From the NCBI RefSeq assembly GCF_018500185.1, contig NZ_JAHBGI010000001.1:434001-498000 (forward strand): a stretch of 64,000 nt of DNA, read 5' to 3'. The position numbers and the translations under genes are program-made. The stretch comes from Litoribacter ruber (GTDB lineage Bacteria > Bacteroidota > Bacteroidia > Cytophagales > Cyclobacteriaceae). The notes under the pieces are model-generated. The model was given only the letters and a program-made list of their open reading frames with translations. It searched no databases and was not told where the DNA came from. Shown one piece after another: positions 37,929-47,908 of this stretch (positions are counted from its first letter, which is position 1; each line of letters begins with the position of its first letter).

Positions 37929-37972
37929 CAAAGATACTTTTTAGGTCCCTTTCACTCAGTGATTTAAATCAC
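37929..37972 (-). promoter_or_regulatory. Crp/Fnr-type operator and -7 box for sulP
   Basis: The perfect palindrome GTGATTTAAATCAC is at 37959-37972. On the minus strand TATCTTTG (37936-37929) is centred exactly 33 bp downstream, and the ATG follows 35 bp later. This is class-II activator geometry. Confidence 0.78.
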
Positions 37973-37992
37973 ATGAATATGCAGTCTTTCTA

Positions 37993-38035
37993 AATAAGAA
38001 AGCCCTGGGGACACAGCCTAGGGGCTTTCTTTATT
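37993..38035 (-). terminator. Terminator of the 1373-aa GloVer protein gene
   Basis: AATAAGAAAGCCC (37993-38005) pairs with GGGCTTTCTTTATT (38022-38035) with one bulge. It lies downstream of the gene ending at 38172 and before the sulP promoter. Confidence 0.65.
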
Positions 38036-38044
38036 AGCTGACAT

Positions 38045-38171
38045 ATATTGTACTTGGTACTAGGTACTATGTACTAAGTTTAACCACATCGGGGACAAAT
38101 GCTACTTTCTGGAATTTCTCCGCGAAGAGGCTCTGTTGAACCTCTGTGCCCCTTTTCTCTCACGGCGGACC
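38045..38171. repeat. GGTAC-word cluster and CGCGAAGAGG-type words
   Basis: Overlapping copies of GGTACT/GTACTA lie at about 38050-38077, then words such as CCGCGAAGAGG (38122-38132). The GGTAC cluster recurs at 51951, 52150, 56018, 58687 and in each unit of the 61.7-62.8 kb array. No gene here. Confidence 0.6.
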
Positions 38172-41100
38172 TCACTTCTTCATGATCTTAATACTATGCG
38201 AGCCCTTGTCTGTATATATCCTGATATAATAAGTGCCAAACCTCAAAGAAGACACGTCAAACTCAATTTTATTCCCGCCAGCCTTTCTATGCACATTCCT
38301 GATTTCCAGGTTGCCGTAGGCATCGGTCAGCATGGACTGGATTAGCTCTGGGTCAATGTCTCCCAAGTCAATCGTGATCCTGTCGCTGGCCGGGTTGGGG
38401 TAGGCCTTGATCTTTTTGAGCTGCTCCAATAGGAAGTCCTTGGCAGCAGTGCTATCTGGGAGGGTTTCTTCCTTCAGGATTATGATGGTTCCCCTCTCAA
38501 TAGTAGCAGTCGCCACAGCCCCGTCGGCATCCCCGAGCTGGTTGTCGTAGACCACGCGACCGTCCTTTTGCAGGTTCCAGATCTTCACGCGGAGTTTGTC
38601 CTTGCCGCGGGATTTCCACTTGCGGTAGCTTTTTTCATTTCGTTTGTCTTCCTCATCCATCATCGCCAACAGGAAGCCGTATTTGCCCTTGCCCTTGATC
38701 CGGCCCTCGCCCTGCAGCCAGGCTTTGTTGTCCTCAATCACCAAGCTGCTGAAGCGGGTACTTCTAAGGTGGAGGTCGGCTATCTTGAACTGGAAGTTGC
38801 CTTTGACCTTGCCTTCTGTTGCCTTGGCGCTGAAGGTATAGTGAGCCATGCCTTTGACCTGTGGTCTGCTGACATATGCCCCTCTTGGGGAAAGGAACAT
38901 GCCTTCGCCTTTCACCGAACCGGTGCCTTGAGAGGCTTCATCTGTGACTTCCACTTCTATAGAAGGCGAAACCTGAACTCCACAGGCGTCGCTTACCTCA
39001 AGGGTTACCTGATAGGATCCGGCTGTTGAATAGCTATGGGTGCCTACAATGGTGGAATCGGTGAGGGTAGCTTCGGTGGTGTTCCCGTCACCCCAATTCC
39101 ACTTGGCTCCCTGGATTGAACCAGTATAGGCTGCCGAGGCAGTAATGGTGGTAGTGCTGCCGACGGGATTGGAAGGTATAATTTCAACAGTTCCTATCTC
39201 AGCCGAAATACAGTCTTCGGAAACAGCCAAGGCCAGCCCCCGAATGCCACTGTATTCACTAGGCACTTCTTTGATCACTTCAAAATTGGACCCGCTTGGA
39301 CTGATTCGATAGATGGCATTGATAGTCATACCATACAGCAACCCATCAGGTCCAGCCACCAACCCGCTGGATGGACTAGAAATTGGAAAAACAAAGCGGT
39401 GGAGAACCTCAAAACCTGACCCATCCGCATTTATTTTGTAAATGCTGCCGTCCCCATCTTCCTCTACTCCATGCTCGAGCAGTCCATAGAAAACCCCCTG
39501 TCGGTATTCTAAAAGCTGTCCAATTGGATAAAAGCCTTCTTCATTTCTGTCAAAGCTCCTTAGAACCATAAACTCAGAGCCATCGAGACTGATTTTGTAG
39601 AGGGTTCCCCTTCGATTGCCTCCTTCTTCGGTGAGGCCATAGATGTAGTCGTCAGACCCTTGGATGAGATCCCCAGTTGGATACCTGCCATCCGGATCGT
39701 CAAAATGCCTTAATATGGTAAAATCACTGCCATCCCTTTCCAAACTATATAGCAGCCCATTGAATTGGTTGCCGCCATTGGCATGCCCATAGATTTTTCC
39801 GTCCTCGGCCAGCAGGATTTCGCTTGGCCTAAATCCTTGGTCTGTTTGTTCTTGGTCAAAGTGTTTCAAGACTTCAAAACCGGAACCGTTTGGCCGAATC
39901 CTAAAGACCGTCCCCCCACCGGTATTGCCACCAGAATAAGCAGCTCCGTATAGGTAGTTGTCTCCCCCCCATTCCAGGCTTCCCAGAGGGTGGGTGCCAT
40001 CCGGTTCGGCAAAATTATGGATCACCGAGAAGGATGTGCCATCGGGTTTTATTTTATACAGAGTGCCTAGGCCATTGGATCCACCGTCACGGGTCATACC
40101 GTAAAAATATCCATCTGAACCAAAGATTGGTTTTCCGACTGGAATTTCCCCGTCACTGGGCACAAAATCCCTGAGGGAAGTGAAGTCCGAGCCGTCGTTT
40201 TGCAGGGAAAAAATAGACCCTATCTCCTGATCGCCCCTAGAGGAAAGGCCCCATAGTGGGAAATTGTCCATTGGGGGGGCGGCCATGGTTTGCTTGACAA
40301 GCAAACCCAAAAGGCCGGAGTTTTCAATGGCGAAAATCTCAGAAAATCCGGTGCCGTCTTTTTCAATTTGGTATAAATAGCTGCTAAAACCGCCCGCAGT
40401 GCCATACAGTGAATTGTCTGAGCCCTCTATAAGGGATTCACCAACCCATGGGAAATTGTAAAGCACCCCAAAATCGCTATCACCATTTTCAAGTTGGAAT
40501 AACTTGCCAGAGGTAGACTCATCATCCTGATAAATCCCGAATATCTCCCCATCCTCAGTTTCGATCAAAGCTAATATGTCATTAATCTCCTCAGTGTCAT
40601 ACTCCAGTAAGACCTGAAAATCAGAGCCGGTATCCGAAAACGTTACCAACTCCCTTAGGGTGGAAGATTTTTGGGAAATTGCGTAGAAAGTGCTGCCCCT
40701 GGTCAAAAGCAACAAGTTGAAGTTTGGACCCAAATCCTGGATGTCAAGTATGGAGCTAAATGAATTGTCTTCTGTATCCATGCTGAACACTTCATCTCCG
40801 TCCTCCCCATACAGATACCCATCTTTGTAAAACAACTTTTTGGGAATAAACCGGCTACCCGTAAATTCCCGAATGATTTCCAAATCTGTTCCTTCAGCAA
40901 AAATGCGGACCAGTCGATTTCCCATGGCATAGAGGTTGCCACCTTGACCCGCCTCCAGATGTGAAAAAGCAAATTCTTGGTCGAGTTGTCTGGTGATTTC
41001 AAATTGGCCGTTTTCTATTTTGAATATCGTACCATGCCCAAATTCTCCCCCAAACCTGTTTATGCCATAGAAGGTATTGCCCACCTGAACGAGATTGATC

Positions 41101-42293
41101 GGGGATAGTCCTTCCACGTTCAATGGTAGCGGGAGGCTGTCCAAATCAGCGCTGTTGGGTGAGGCAATGTATATTTGGTTGTAGGTTAGGGCAAGTAAGT
41201 TGTCATCGTTGTCAAATGCAATATTTTGATTGAGGGGTGAGCTGAAATTCGGATCCTCGAGAGGGGGATCAAAACTGAAAAGCTGGGTGAAATTATCGCC
41301 GTTTTTTTCCAGGCTAAATACCCGCCTTTCCGTAATCCCAAATAACATGTCATCTCTTTCGCTCAAGGAACCCAAGTGGAGTTCGGATGGGAATTCATGT
41401 AAAATCTCAAAGCCTGAACCATCCAGCCCGATGCGAAAGGCAGCACTGCTGGTCCCACTCCTGCGGGCAAAACCGTACAAATAGTTGTTGTCCGACAAGA
41501 GTAATTTCCCGACTGGCCTGAACTCAAAATTTCCGAACTCCTCAAATTGCCGTAAATACTGGAAGTCTGTGCCATCGGTTCCCATTCTGTAAAATCTGGA
41601 CCTTCCGTTGTTGTCTGCCGCAAAGCCATAAATCCAATCTTCCTCAAAAACCAGTGCCACGCTAGGGGAGAAAAAATCAGTTCTGAATTCGGCCTCCCCC
41701 AACATGGTGGCTTCATTTCCACCTATCCGGATTTTCAGGATGCCATATTGCTGTGAGGTATAAAAGTAGCCGTCGGATACATGCAAAACTTCTCTGGGCA
41801 GGATGCCTGCCGGGTTTTCAAAAAACTCCAGGCCTGATCCGTCCTGGTTGATCCGAAATATTCTGGCTTCAACGTCATCGTCGGAAATTTGGACTTCTGC
41901 GGAGCCATAGATGAATCCATCCGCTGCCAAAAAAAGACCCAGTGGCCTGGCATTTATGGGGATGGTTTCAAAATTTGAACCGTCACCCGAAAACCTGTAG
42001 AGGGCCCGCTGAGTATTGGAGGACGCCATAAAGTCCCCATCATCGAGTAATAAAAGTCCATTGGAAAAGGCCCCCGGCGTAGGGGCAAAGTCTTTGATAA
42101 CTTGGAAATCCGATCCATCCGAATTGACCGCGTAAATAAAGCCTCCGGGGAAATCATATCCGCTTTGGGAGGAACCGTAAAATTTGTCTTGGGCCACCAC
42201 TGATTGAATGATAAAGGGCGCCAATAGCAGATAACAGATCCATGCTAGAACAAAGCTTTTTGGGTTTTTTAGTAAAATAGGTTTCATAATCAA
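38172..42293 (-). CDS. Giant GloVer-repeat protein with PKD and T9SS sorting domains
   Basis: 1373 aa. A Sec signal ends near SVVAQ (about 35). Then come tandem repeats of roughly 50-55 residues in the pattern G-SDG-YFYG-T-x-GG-x-GTLYKI (for example about 690-960), matching the GloVer repeat and likely forming beta-propellers. A PKD-like domain (about 1030-1115) has WNWGDG and VTLEVSDACG. A beta domain with SPRGAYV...GKGKYGFLL follows. The C-terminus KAYPNPASDRITID...GTYYIRI is a type-A T9SS sorting domain. So it is exported to the cell surface. Ligand unknown. Paralogue of the neighbouring gene. Confidence 0.85.
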   Translation of the reverse strand: MIMKPILLKNPKSFVLAWICYLLLAPFIIQSVVAQDKFYGSSQSGYDFPGGFIYAVNSDGSDFQVIKDFAPTPGAFSNGLLLLDDGDFMASSNTQRALYRFSGDGSNFETIPINARPLGLFLAADGFIYGSAEVQISDDDVEARIFRINQDGSGLEFFENPAGILPREVLHVSDGYFYTSQQYGILKIRIGGNEATMLGEAEFRTDFFSPSVALVFEEDWIYGFAADNNGRSRFYRMGTDGTDFQYLRQFEEFGNFEFRPVGKLLLSDNNYLYGFARRSGTSSAAFRIGLDGSGFEILHEFPSELHLGSLSERDDMLFGITERRVFSLEKNGDNFTQLFSFDPPLEDPNFSSPLNQNIAFDNDDNLLALTYNQIYIASPNSADLDSLPLPLNVEGLSPINLVQVGNTFYGINRFGGEFGHGTIFKIENGQFEITRQLDQEFAFSHLEAGQGGNLYAMGNRLVRIFAEGTDLEIIREFTGSRFIPKKLFYKDGYLYGEDGDEVFSMDTEDNSFSSILDIQDLGPNFNLLLLTRGSTFYAISQKSSTLRELVTFSDTGSDFQVLLEYDTEEINDILALIETEDGEIFGIYQDDESTSGKLFQLENGDSDFGVLYNFPWVGESLIEGSDNSLYGTAGGFSSYLYQIEKDGTGFSEIFAIENSGLLGLLVKQTMAAPPMDNFPLWGLSSRGDQEIGSIFSLQNDGSDFTSLRDFVPSDGEIPVGKPIFGSDGYFYGMTRDGGSNGLGTLYKIKPDGTSFSVIHNFAEPDGTHPLGSLEWGGDNYLYGAAYSGGNTGGGTVFRIRPNGSGFEVLKHFDQEQTDQGFRPSEILLAEDGKIYGHANGGNQFNGLLYSLERDGSDFTILRHFDDPDGRYPTGDLIQGSDDYIYGLTEEGGNRRGTLYKISLDGSEFMVLRSFDRNEEGFYPIGQLLEYRQGVFYGLLEHGVEEDGDGSIYKINADGSGFEVLHRFVFPISSPSSGLVAGPDGLLYGMTINAIYRISPSGSNFEVIKEVPSEYSGIRGLALAVSEDCISAEIGTVEIIPSNPVGSTTTITASAAYTGSIQGAKWNWGDGNTTEATLTDSTIVGTHSYSTAGSYQVTLEVSDACGVQVSPSIEVEVTDEASQGTGSVKGEGMFLSPRGAYVSRPQVKGMAHYTFSAKATEGKVKGNFQFKIADLHLRSTRFSSLVIEDNKAWLQGEGRIKGKGKYGFLLAMMDEEDKRNEKSYRKWKSRGKDKLRVKIWNLQKDGRVVYDNQLGDADGAVATATIERGTIIILKEETLPDSTAAKDFLLEQLKKIKAYPNPASDRITIDLGDIDPELIQSMLTDAYGNLEIRNVHRKAGGNKIEFDVSSLRFGTYYIRIYTDKGSHSIKIMKK

Positions 42294-42634
42294 CAGAGGT
42301 GTAGAAGGTTAAGTGGAACGTAGCTCTTTGAAAAAAACTGCTTGAAAACCAGTACCAAAACCTAAAAATCCCGCTAGATAACCGGCCTAATTAAAAAGCA
42401 GTCTGTAACGTTGCGCTACATGTTGCCTTGGGTTAACCTGCAGTCAATTATTCTGAAAAAATCAAAATCCAATGGTAATCTATGTTACAAATTTAAGCTA
42501 ATTGCAAATCTTTTAAAAGGTGTAAAACAATGATTTTAAGGTGATTATGTGGTAAATAGGGAGGCGGGCCCAAGTCGGGACTGGGTTTTTCCCGACTTGG
42601 AATACTTGCCTCAAAAGATGTCAATAAGCAACTC
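42294..42634. other. Intergenic region without gene between the GloVer paralogues
   Basis: AT-rich DNA with no supported gene. A TAAATTTG box on the minus strand at 42488-42495 could be a distant promoter of the downstream gene, 195 bp away. Near 42576-42600 a CAAGTCGGGA / TCCCGACTTGG inverted repeat may terminate the gene ending at 42635. Confidence 0.4.
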
Positions 42635-45600
42635 TTACCTCTTCAAAACTTTCACACTGTGGTAGCCATATTCGGTACGAACCTGAATATAATAAGTGCC
42701 TTTTCTCAGCCTGCTCACGTTGAATTCCAAAATGTTGTTCTCCAAGAGTTGATGCAGGTCCCTCAACTCCAGGTTGCCATAGGCATCCGTCAGGATAGTG
42801 GTGATGAGTTCCGGGGACAGATCTCCCAGGTCCACAAAGATTTTGTCAGTTGTCGGGTTAGGGTAGGCCTTGATTTTCTTGAGCAGTTCGGCAAACAGCT
42901 CCTCATGGCTGGGTTGGCCCTTACGCTTGCTTCCTTCCAGCACGGTCACCGTTCCTTGTGCCAAAAGTTCGGGCATGGCATCCCAAGGGGCATTGATGTC
43001 GCTGTCGTAGACGAGTTGGTCACCCCGGTTTCTGTCCCAGATTTTCATCCGGACTTTGGTAGTGGAAGTGCCTTCGGCGCTGGCAAGCAGGAATCCATAG
43101 TTGCCTTTGCCATTGAGTTTGCCTACCCCCTGGATCACGGCCTTATCCTCCTCAATCACCAGCCAGTTGAGGAAACTGCTGTTGAATTTGAAATCACGGG
43201 TATTGAGTCCCACATGGCCTGAAGGGGTTTTGCTGTGGCGATGATAGCGTGCCGAAAGGCTGAAGAAGGCCTTGCCGGAAGAGTTAGGCCTGGGTATGTA
43301 GGCCCCCTGCGGGGAATGGAACCAGCCTGCCCCTGCAACAGCCCCCGCCTCGGGATCAAAAATGGGGTAGGGGTCGGCCTCGGCTAGGGTATTTTCCCCG
43401 CAGCCGCTTTCGACTTCCAGACTGATCCTGTAAAGGCCGGCCTCCTCATATCTAAATGTACCCGTGGCCACGCCGTTATCAATGGTAGCCGGGCTGCTTT
43501 GCCCATTGCCCCAATGCCAGGTGGCCGACTTGATCTCCCCGGATGGCAGTGCCAGATGAGGTCTCACGGTTTTGCCCACCGGTGCGCGCTTGTCTGGGTC
43601 AATGATGAGATCACCAAGCTTGATTTCAATGCAGTCGGGCAAATCTCCTTTAATAAAGCTAACGCCTGTCACACCTTTTCCATCAGTTGATTCATTGAGC
43701 CTTCTGAGTATTTCGTAATTGTAATCCCCGGCGCTTAATTTGAAAACCACCCCGGATTGGGTAATGGGGTCATATGGTTGAAAATTTATATCGGTTCCGC
43801 CATACAGATTTCCCTGATTGTCAATGGCCAACCCTATGTCCGGAACCCCATCTTCCTCCACCACAAAGGTTTGTAAAATCTCGAAATTTAAATCCTCCAC
43901 CGTAAGCTTGAAAACCAGTCCATAATCCAAAAAGCTGAAAAAATCATCCGGCCCCGTTACCATCACACCGTAGAATATCCCAGGATCTCCCTCAACCATG
44001 TGGTCAATGGGAAACATCCCTTGGTCCCGAAATGGGGTTTCATATAGGACTTGCAGATCGCGGCCATCCAAACCTATGCTGAAAATTGTTCCTTTTCTAT
44101 TTCTGGCGCCTTCTGTGGTAAACCCATAAAGTCTGCCATCCTGACCTAAAGTGAGGGACCCGTTTGGAGATCGGCCTGCTCTGGCCTCTGAAAAAGCATA
44201 TACCACATTAAAGTCTCCTTCCTTGCTGATGCTAAACAAACTTCCAAATCCCTCGGGACCCTCATCTCTGGCCAACCCATAAAGCAGCCCATTTGGCCCT
44301 TCCACAAGCTGTCCGTTGATGTTGCCTCCATCCAATTCTGGGTGAATATGGCGGAGTACCGAAAAGTCAGAACCATCCGGAGACATTTTAAATATTGTAC
44401 CGCCCAAATGAACCCCGCCTCCGGAATTTACCCCGTAAATATGTCCATCGCTTCCTTCAATTAACCCTGTGGGGTAGGCTCCGTCCTCATTGCTGTCAAG
44501 GTTTCTTAGAACAGTAAAGCCAGTTCCGTCGGCATTTATTCCAAAGATCGTTCCTACACCTTTCCCCCCAGCGGCTGTGCCGTACAGCTTGCCAAATGAA
44601 CTTTCAAGCAACCTATTGTTTGGACCAAAAGGGGCTTCAATAGTTTTTTCATAAACAATGCTGGGGGTGCTTTCCTCTAAATCCAACTTAAAGATCAAAG
44701 TGGAAATCTTTTCACGAATGGATCCTGCTCCGAATAGGTCTCCACTGTTATTAAAGCCAATGGTGGTAGCATTTATAAAGCCATTGCTTGACTCAAGATG
44801 GGAAAAAACAGTTAAAGCTCTCGAATCCGGATCGAAGCGGAAGACCTGGGAATTAGCCCTGAACGTGCGGGTAAGCCAATAAAGGAATCCGTCACTATCA
44901 ATTAATAATCCTGAATCTACCCTGTTGTCAGCGCTTTGTGGGGACTCCATAGAATAAAGCAATTCCAGTTCGGCCGTTTCTGTATCTATTTTATAAATCT
45001 TCGTCTCTCCTCCAGCAAATCCCTGAATAGCCAATGCATATAGAATTCCTGCAGCGTTATCCGGATGGTTTACCATGGAAAAAAGCTGCAAACTTGAATC
45101 AAGGTTTCCTAATGTCTCAAAGTTGCTGCCATCAGGGGATATTCTGAACAGGGCATTATCATAGTCTAGTAGCCCATAAAGTAAACCATCAGGTCCTTCG
45201 TAGAACTTTGACGAGGGGCTTCCGTTTCCAAATCCCTCAAATTCCCTAAAGGTAGTTAAGCCAGTTCCGTCACGATCGATAACAAAAAATGCCCCTGCCC
45301 CGAAACCATCCAAACTAGAACCGGTGGTTCCGTAAAGTCTTCCATCACTGCCTAGCGTGACTCCATCTCTAGGATTTCCACCAACCGCCGTAGCACTATT
45401 GAAATGGTGCAATATGGTAAACCCACCTTGGCTATTAAATCTATAAAGGATTCCATCATCGGTTTGCCCTCCCAAAGCAAAACCATAAAAATTGCCGTCC
45501 TCATCCTGGATAAGTTGACCGAAAGGTTGGCCACCCATTTCTCCACCCTCAAAATAATGCAGTACCTGCACTTCCGTGCCATCAGCCGCATATCGGCTAA

Positions 45601-45889
45601 TTGCTCCCTGCCCATATATTCCTCCATAATTGGTACCGTAATAACTGCCATCCATCCCCTGCGCTAATGCAATAGGGCCACTCATGGGAAGCTCAAATGC
45701 ATGTTCAATTGTAAAGTTGTCTCCATTGGGATTCATGCTAAAGATGGTGCCCCCGCCTTTAGGCCCTCCATCCTGCCCCGTACCGAAAACCCGCTGCCCC
45801 TTTGACTCCGGGACAAAGTAGATAATCAGCAAGATGGTCAATAGGGCGTGTAAAAATCCTGTGGTTTTGATTGGTATAAAGGTTTTCAT
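42635..45889 (-). CDS. Second GloVer-repeat protein with T9SS sorting domain
   Basis: 1084 aa from ATG at 45889, chosen because MKTFIPIKTTGFLHALL starts a good signal peptide; an ATG at 45946 would add 19 residues before it. It has GloVer repeats throughout (for example GSDGHIYGVNSGGGVHLGGT, about 484-503), a PKD-like segment with WHWGNGQSSP, the beta domain with SPQGAYIPRP and GKGNYGFLL, and the T9SS tail KAYPNPTTDKIFVD...GTYYIQV. It shares order and C-terminal sequence with the 1373-aa protein, so the pair is a tandem duplication that changed repeat number. Confidence 0.85.
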   Translation of the reverse strand: MKTFIPIKTTGFLHALLTILLIIYFVPESKGQRVFGTGQDGGPKGGGTIFSMNPNGDNFTIEHAFELPMSGPIALAQGMDGSYYGTNYGGIYGQGAISRYAADGTEVQVLHYFEGGEMGGQPFGQLIQDEDGNFYGFALGGQTDDGILYRFNSQGGFTILHHFNSATAVGGNPRDGVTLGSDGRLYGTTGSSLDGFGAGAFFVIDRDGTGLTTFREFEGFGNGSPSSKFYEGPDGLLYGLLDYDNALFRISPDGSNFETLGNLDSSLQLFSMVNHPDNAAGILYALAIQGFAGGETKIYKIDTETAELELLYSMESPQSADNRVDSGLLIDSDGFLYWLTRTFRANSQVFRFDPDSRALTVFSHLESSNGFINATTIGFNNSGDLFGAGSIREKISTLIFKLDLEESTPSIVYEKTIEAPFGPNNRLLESSFGKLYGTAAGGKGVGTIFGINADGTGFTVLRNLDSNEDGAYPTGLIEGSDGHIYGVNSGGGVHLGGTIFKMSPDGSDFSVLRHIHPELDGGNINGQLVEGPNGLLYGLARDEGPEGFGSLFSISKEGDFNVVYAFSEARAGRSPNGSLTLGQDGRLYGFTTEGARNRKGTIFSIGLDGRDLQVLYETPFRDQGMFPIDHMVEGDPGIFYGVMVTGPDDFFSFLDYGLVFKLTVEDLNFEILQTFVVEEDGVPDIGLAIDNQGNLYGGTDINFQPYDPITQSGVVFKLSAGDYNYEILRRLNESTDGKGVTGVSFIKGDLPDCIEIKLGDLIIDPDKRAPVGKTVRPHLALPSGEIKSATWHWGNGQSSPATIDNGVATGTFRYEEAGLYRISLEVESGCGENTLAEADPYPIFDPEAGAVAGAGWFHSPQGAYIPRPNSSGKAFFSLSARYHRHSKTPSGHVGLNTRDFKFNSSFLNWLVIEEDKAVIQGVGKLNGKGNYGFLLASAEGTSTTKVRMKIWDRNRGDQLVYDSDINAPWDAMPELLAQGTVTVLEGSKRKGQPSHEELFAELLKKIKAYPNPTTDKIFVDLGDLSPELITTILTDAYGNLELRDLHQLLENNILEFNVSRLRKGTYYIQVRTEYGYHSVKVLKR

Positions 45890-45949
45890 AATTTCTCTGT
45901 TTGGTAAAAAAGATTTCAAAAAAAGCATAGGTGTCCCGCCCGGCATGGA

Positions 45950-46470
45950 TGCATGCCCGTAATGATCTCAAAAGTGATAAGCCGCGGGAAAAACGGGTTA
46001 GGAAGAGTTCAGGGTCATAGGCCTAGCAGTTTATGGTTAATGGTTTTCTAAAAAAAATCCTCAAAAAAGACCCATAGGCCCACCCAAATTACCAACTTAT
46101 AAAAAGCAATTAGTTGATATTACTTGCTACACGTATAAAATACTAATAGTTAAAATAATTCTTTATATTATTACAAATATAGTCTTTTGTTGTTATAATA
46201 TTATAGTGTTTCCTAGAAAAAAATATTGACTTATAAAGGTTTAAAGGTTTAAGGATTAAGGGATTAACGGTGGGCACTAAGTCTCCTTAATCCATTAATC
46301 AGTCCCGCTGGGCTCCAATGCAATTATGCCAGCGGGACGTTAAACCCTTAATCTACTTTAACAGCAAATAGGGCAGGCTGCGACCCTGCCTTTGCCGGCA
46401 GGCGCAACGATTTTCGCAGCGCCGCTGCGAGAAATCATGACGTCATAGCAAAGGGCGTGTTTGGGAAAGA
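45950..46470. repeat. Gene-free region with composite repeat element
   Basis: There is AT-rich DNA at 46090-46230, then TTTAAAGG/TTAAGGGATTAA words (46233-46270). A hairpin GTCCCGCTGG / CCAGCGGGAC (46302-46311, 46329-46338) is flanked by CCTTAATCCATTAATC and TTAAACCCTTAATC. A CCTGCC...GGCAGG-type palindrome follows at 46386-46402 and the palindrome ATGACGTCAT at about 46437-46446. This is the same architecture as the hairpin elements further right. Confidence 0.6.
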
Positions 46471-46482
46471 CAGAGCCTCTAA

Positions 46483-46526
46483 GTGACCCAAGTCACCGAG
46501 TTTAAACAGAAATAGAATTATTTTTG
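46483..46526 (+). promoter_or_regulatory. Crp/Fnr-type operator and -7 box for the first persulfide dioxygenase gene
   Basis: The palindrome GTGACCCAAGTCAC (46483-46496) has perfect dyad symmetry in its half-sites. TATTTTTG (46519-46526) matches TAnnTTTG and is centred 33 bp downstream. The ATG is at 46569. Confidence 0.75.
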
Positions 46527-46568
46527 TACTAAATAAAATTTAACCATTAACAAACCATTTGTACATTC

Positions 46569-47903
46569 ATGGAAATCAAACAATTTGAAGACAAGGGACT
46601 TTCTCATTTTTCATATGCCGTGTTGGCCGACAACAAGGTTGTTCTAATAGATCCTGCCAGGGATCCGAAACCTTATTATGAATACGCCAAACAGCATGGT
46701 GCCGAAATCGTGGGTGTGATCGAGACCCACCCGCATGCCGATTTCATCAGTTCGCATTATGAGATCCACAAGACCACCGGAGCCACCGTTTACATCAGTG
46801 AGATGGTGGGCGCTGATTATCCGCATCAGGCCTTTGATGAAGGTGATGAAATCAGCCTGGGCGACAAAGTTAAGTTCAAAGCCCTTCACACTCCAGGACA
46901 TTCTCCTGACAGTATCAGCATAGTGCTTTCGGAAGAAGGCAAAGACAAAGCGGTCTTTACGGGGGATACCCTATTCATCGGTGATGTGGGAAGACCTGAC
47001 CTGCGTGAGAAATCCGGGAAAATGCAGGCCAAACGCGAGGAACTTGCACGCCAGATGTACAAAAGTACCCGTGAAAAATTAATGAAACTCGAAGATGAGG
47101 TGGTGGTCTATCCGGCCCATGGCTCGGGCTCCCTTTGCGGCAAGTCCATGAGTGATGCCAACAGCAGCACCATCGGTCAGGAAAAAGCTTCCAATTATGC
47201 CCTTCAGGACATGAGTGAGGACAGGTTTGTGGAAATCCTCCTCGAGGACCAGCCCTTTATCCCTAAGTACTTCCCCTACGATGTGGACCTCAACAAACAG
47301 GGCGCGCCAGATTATCTGGAAAGTGTAGCCAAAGTGAAAAAAATGGAGCCCAACTTCCATCCCGAGGAGGGAGCCCTGACCGTCGATGGACGTTCAGGCG
47401 ATAAATATAAGGAATCACACCTACCCGGTGCCATCAACATCATGGACGGGGAAAAATTCGAAACCTGGCTGGGAAGTATAGTCGGACCTGATGAGGCTTA
47501 TTACCTGGTAGCTGAAGACGAGGAGACACTGGACAAACTGATCCGAAAGGCAGCCAAAATCGGGTATGAACTGAATATCAAGGCTGCCTTTGTTTACACC
47601 GGAAAAGACGGCAAAGGCTTCGATTTATTTGATAAAGGTAAGTTTAAGGAAAACAAGGATGCCTACACCATCCTGGATATCCGGAATACCAGCGAAACCA
47701 AAGGGGATAAGGTATTTGATTCGGCGATCAACATTCCCCTGCCCGAACTTAGGGAGCGCATCAACGAAATCCCGAAGGATAGACCTATTGTGGTCCACTG
47801 TGCCGGGGGTTACCGCTCGGCAGCAGGTAGCTCCATCGTCAAAAACGCCTTCCCCGACAAAACCGTCATGGATATGAGTGAGGCGATCAAGGATTTTAAC
47901 TGA
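46569..47903 (+). CDS. Persulfide dioxygenase-rhodanese fusion (CstB/PRF-like)
   Basis: 444 aa. The N-terminal metallo-beta-lactamase domain (1-245) is ETHE1-like. Iron ligands are expected at H54 (THPHAD), H111 (TPGHS) and D133 (TGDTLF); the next position after HPHAD is Phe, so a dinuclear zinc site is unlikely. Two rhodanese domains follow: the first (about 260-350) has no active-site Cys, and the second (about 365-444) has C411 in HCAGGYRS. It should oxidise glutathione or low-molecular-weight persulfide to sulfite and may form thiosulfate through the rhodanese part. Confidence 0.92.
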   Translation: MEIKQFEDKGLSHFSYAVLADNKVVLIDPARDPKPYYEYAKQHGAEIVGVIETHPHADFISSHYEIHKTTGATVYISEMVGADYPHQAFDEGDEISLGDKVKFKALHTPGHSPDSISIVLSEEGKDKAVFTGDTLFIGDVGRPDLREKSGKMQAKREELARQMYKSTREKLMKLEDEVVVYPAHGSGSLCGKSMSDANSSTIGQEKASNYALQDMSEDRFVEILLEDQPFIPKYFPYDVDLNKQGAPDYLESVAKVKKMEPNFHPEEGALTVDGRSGDKYKESHLPGAINIMDGEKFETWLGSIVGPDEAYYLVAEDEETLDKLIRKAAKIGYELNIKAAFVYTGKDGKGFDLFDKGKFKENKDAYTILDIRNTSETKGDKVFDSAINIPLPELRERINEIPKDRPIVVHCAGGYRSAAGSSIVKNAFPDKTVMDMSEAIKDFN

Positions 47904-47908
47904 GGCAG

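Noticed and set aside
46437-46446. ATGACGTCAT palindrome as a second operator for the first dioxygenase gene
   Set aside because: It lies within the repeat words, does not match GTGAY-N4-RTCAC, and has no fixed relation to the -7 box.
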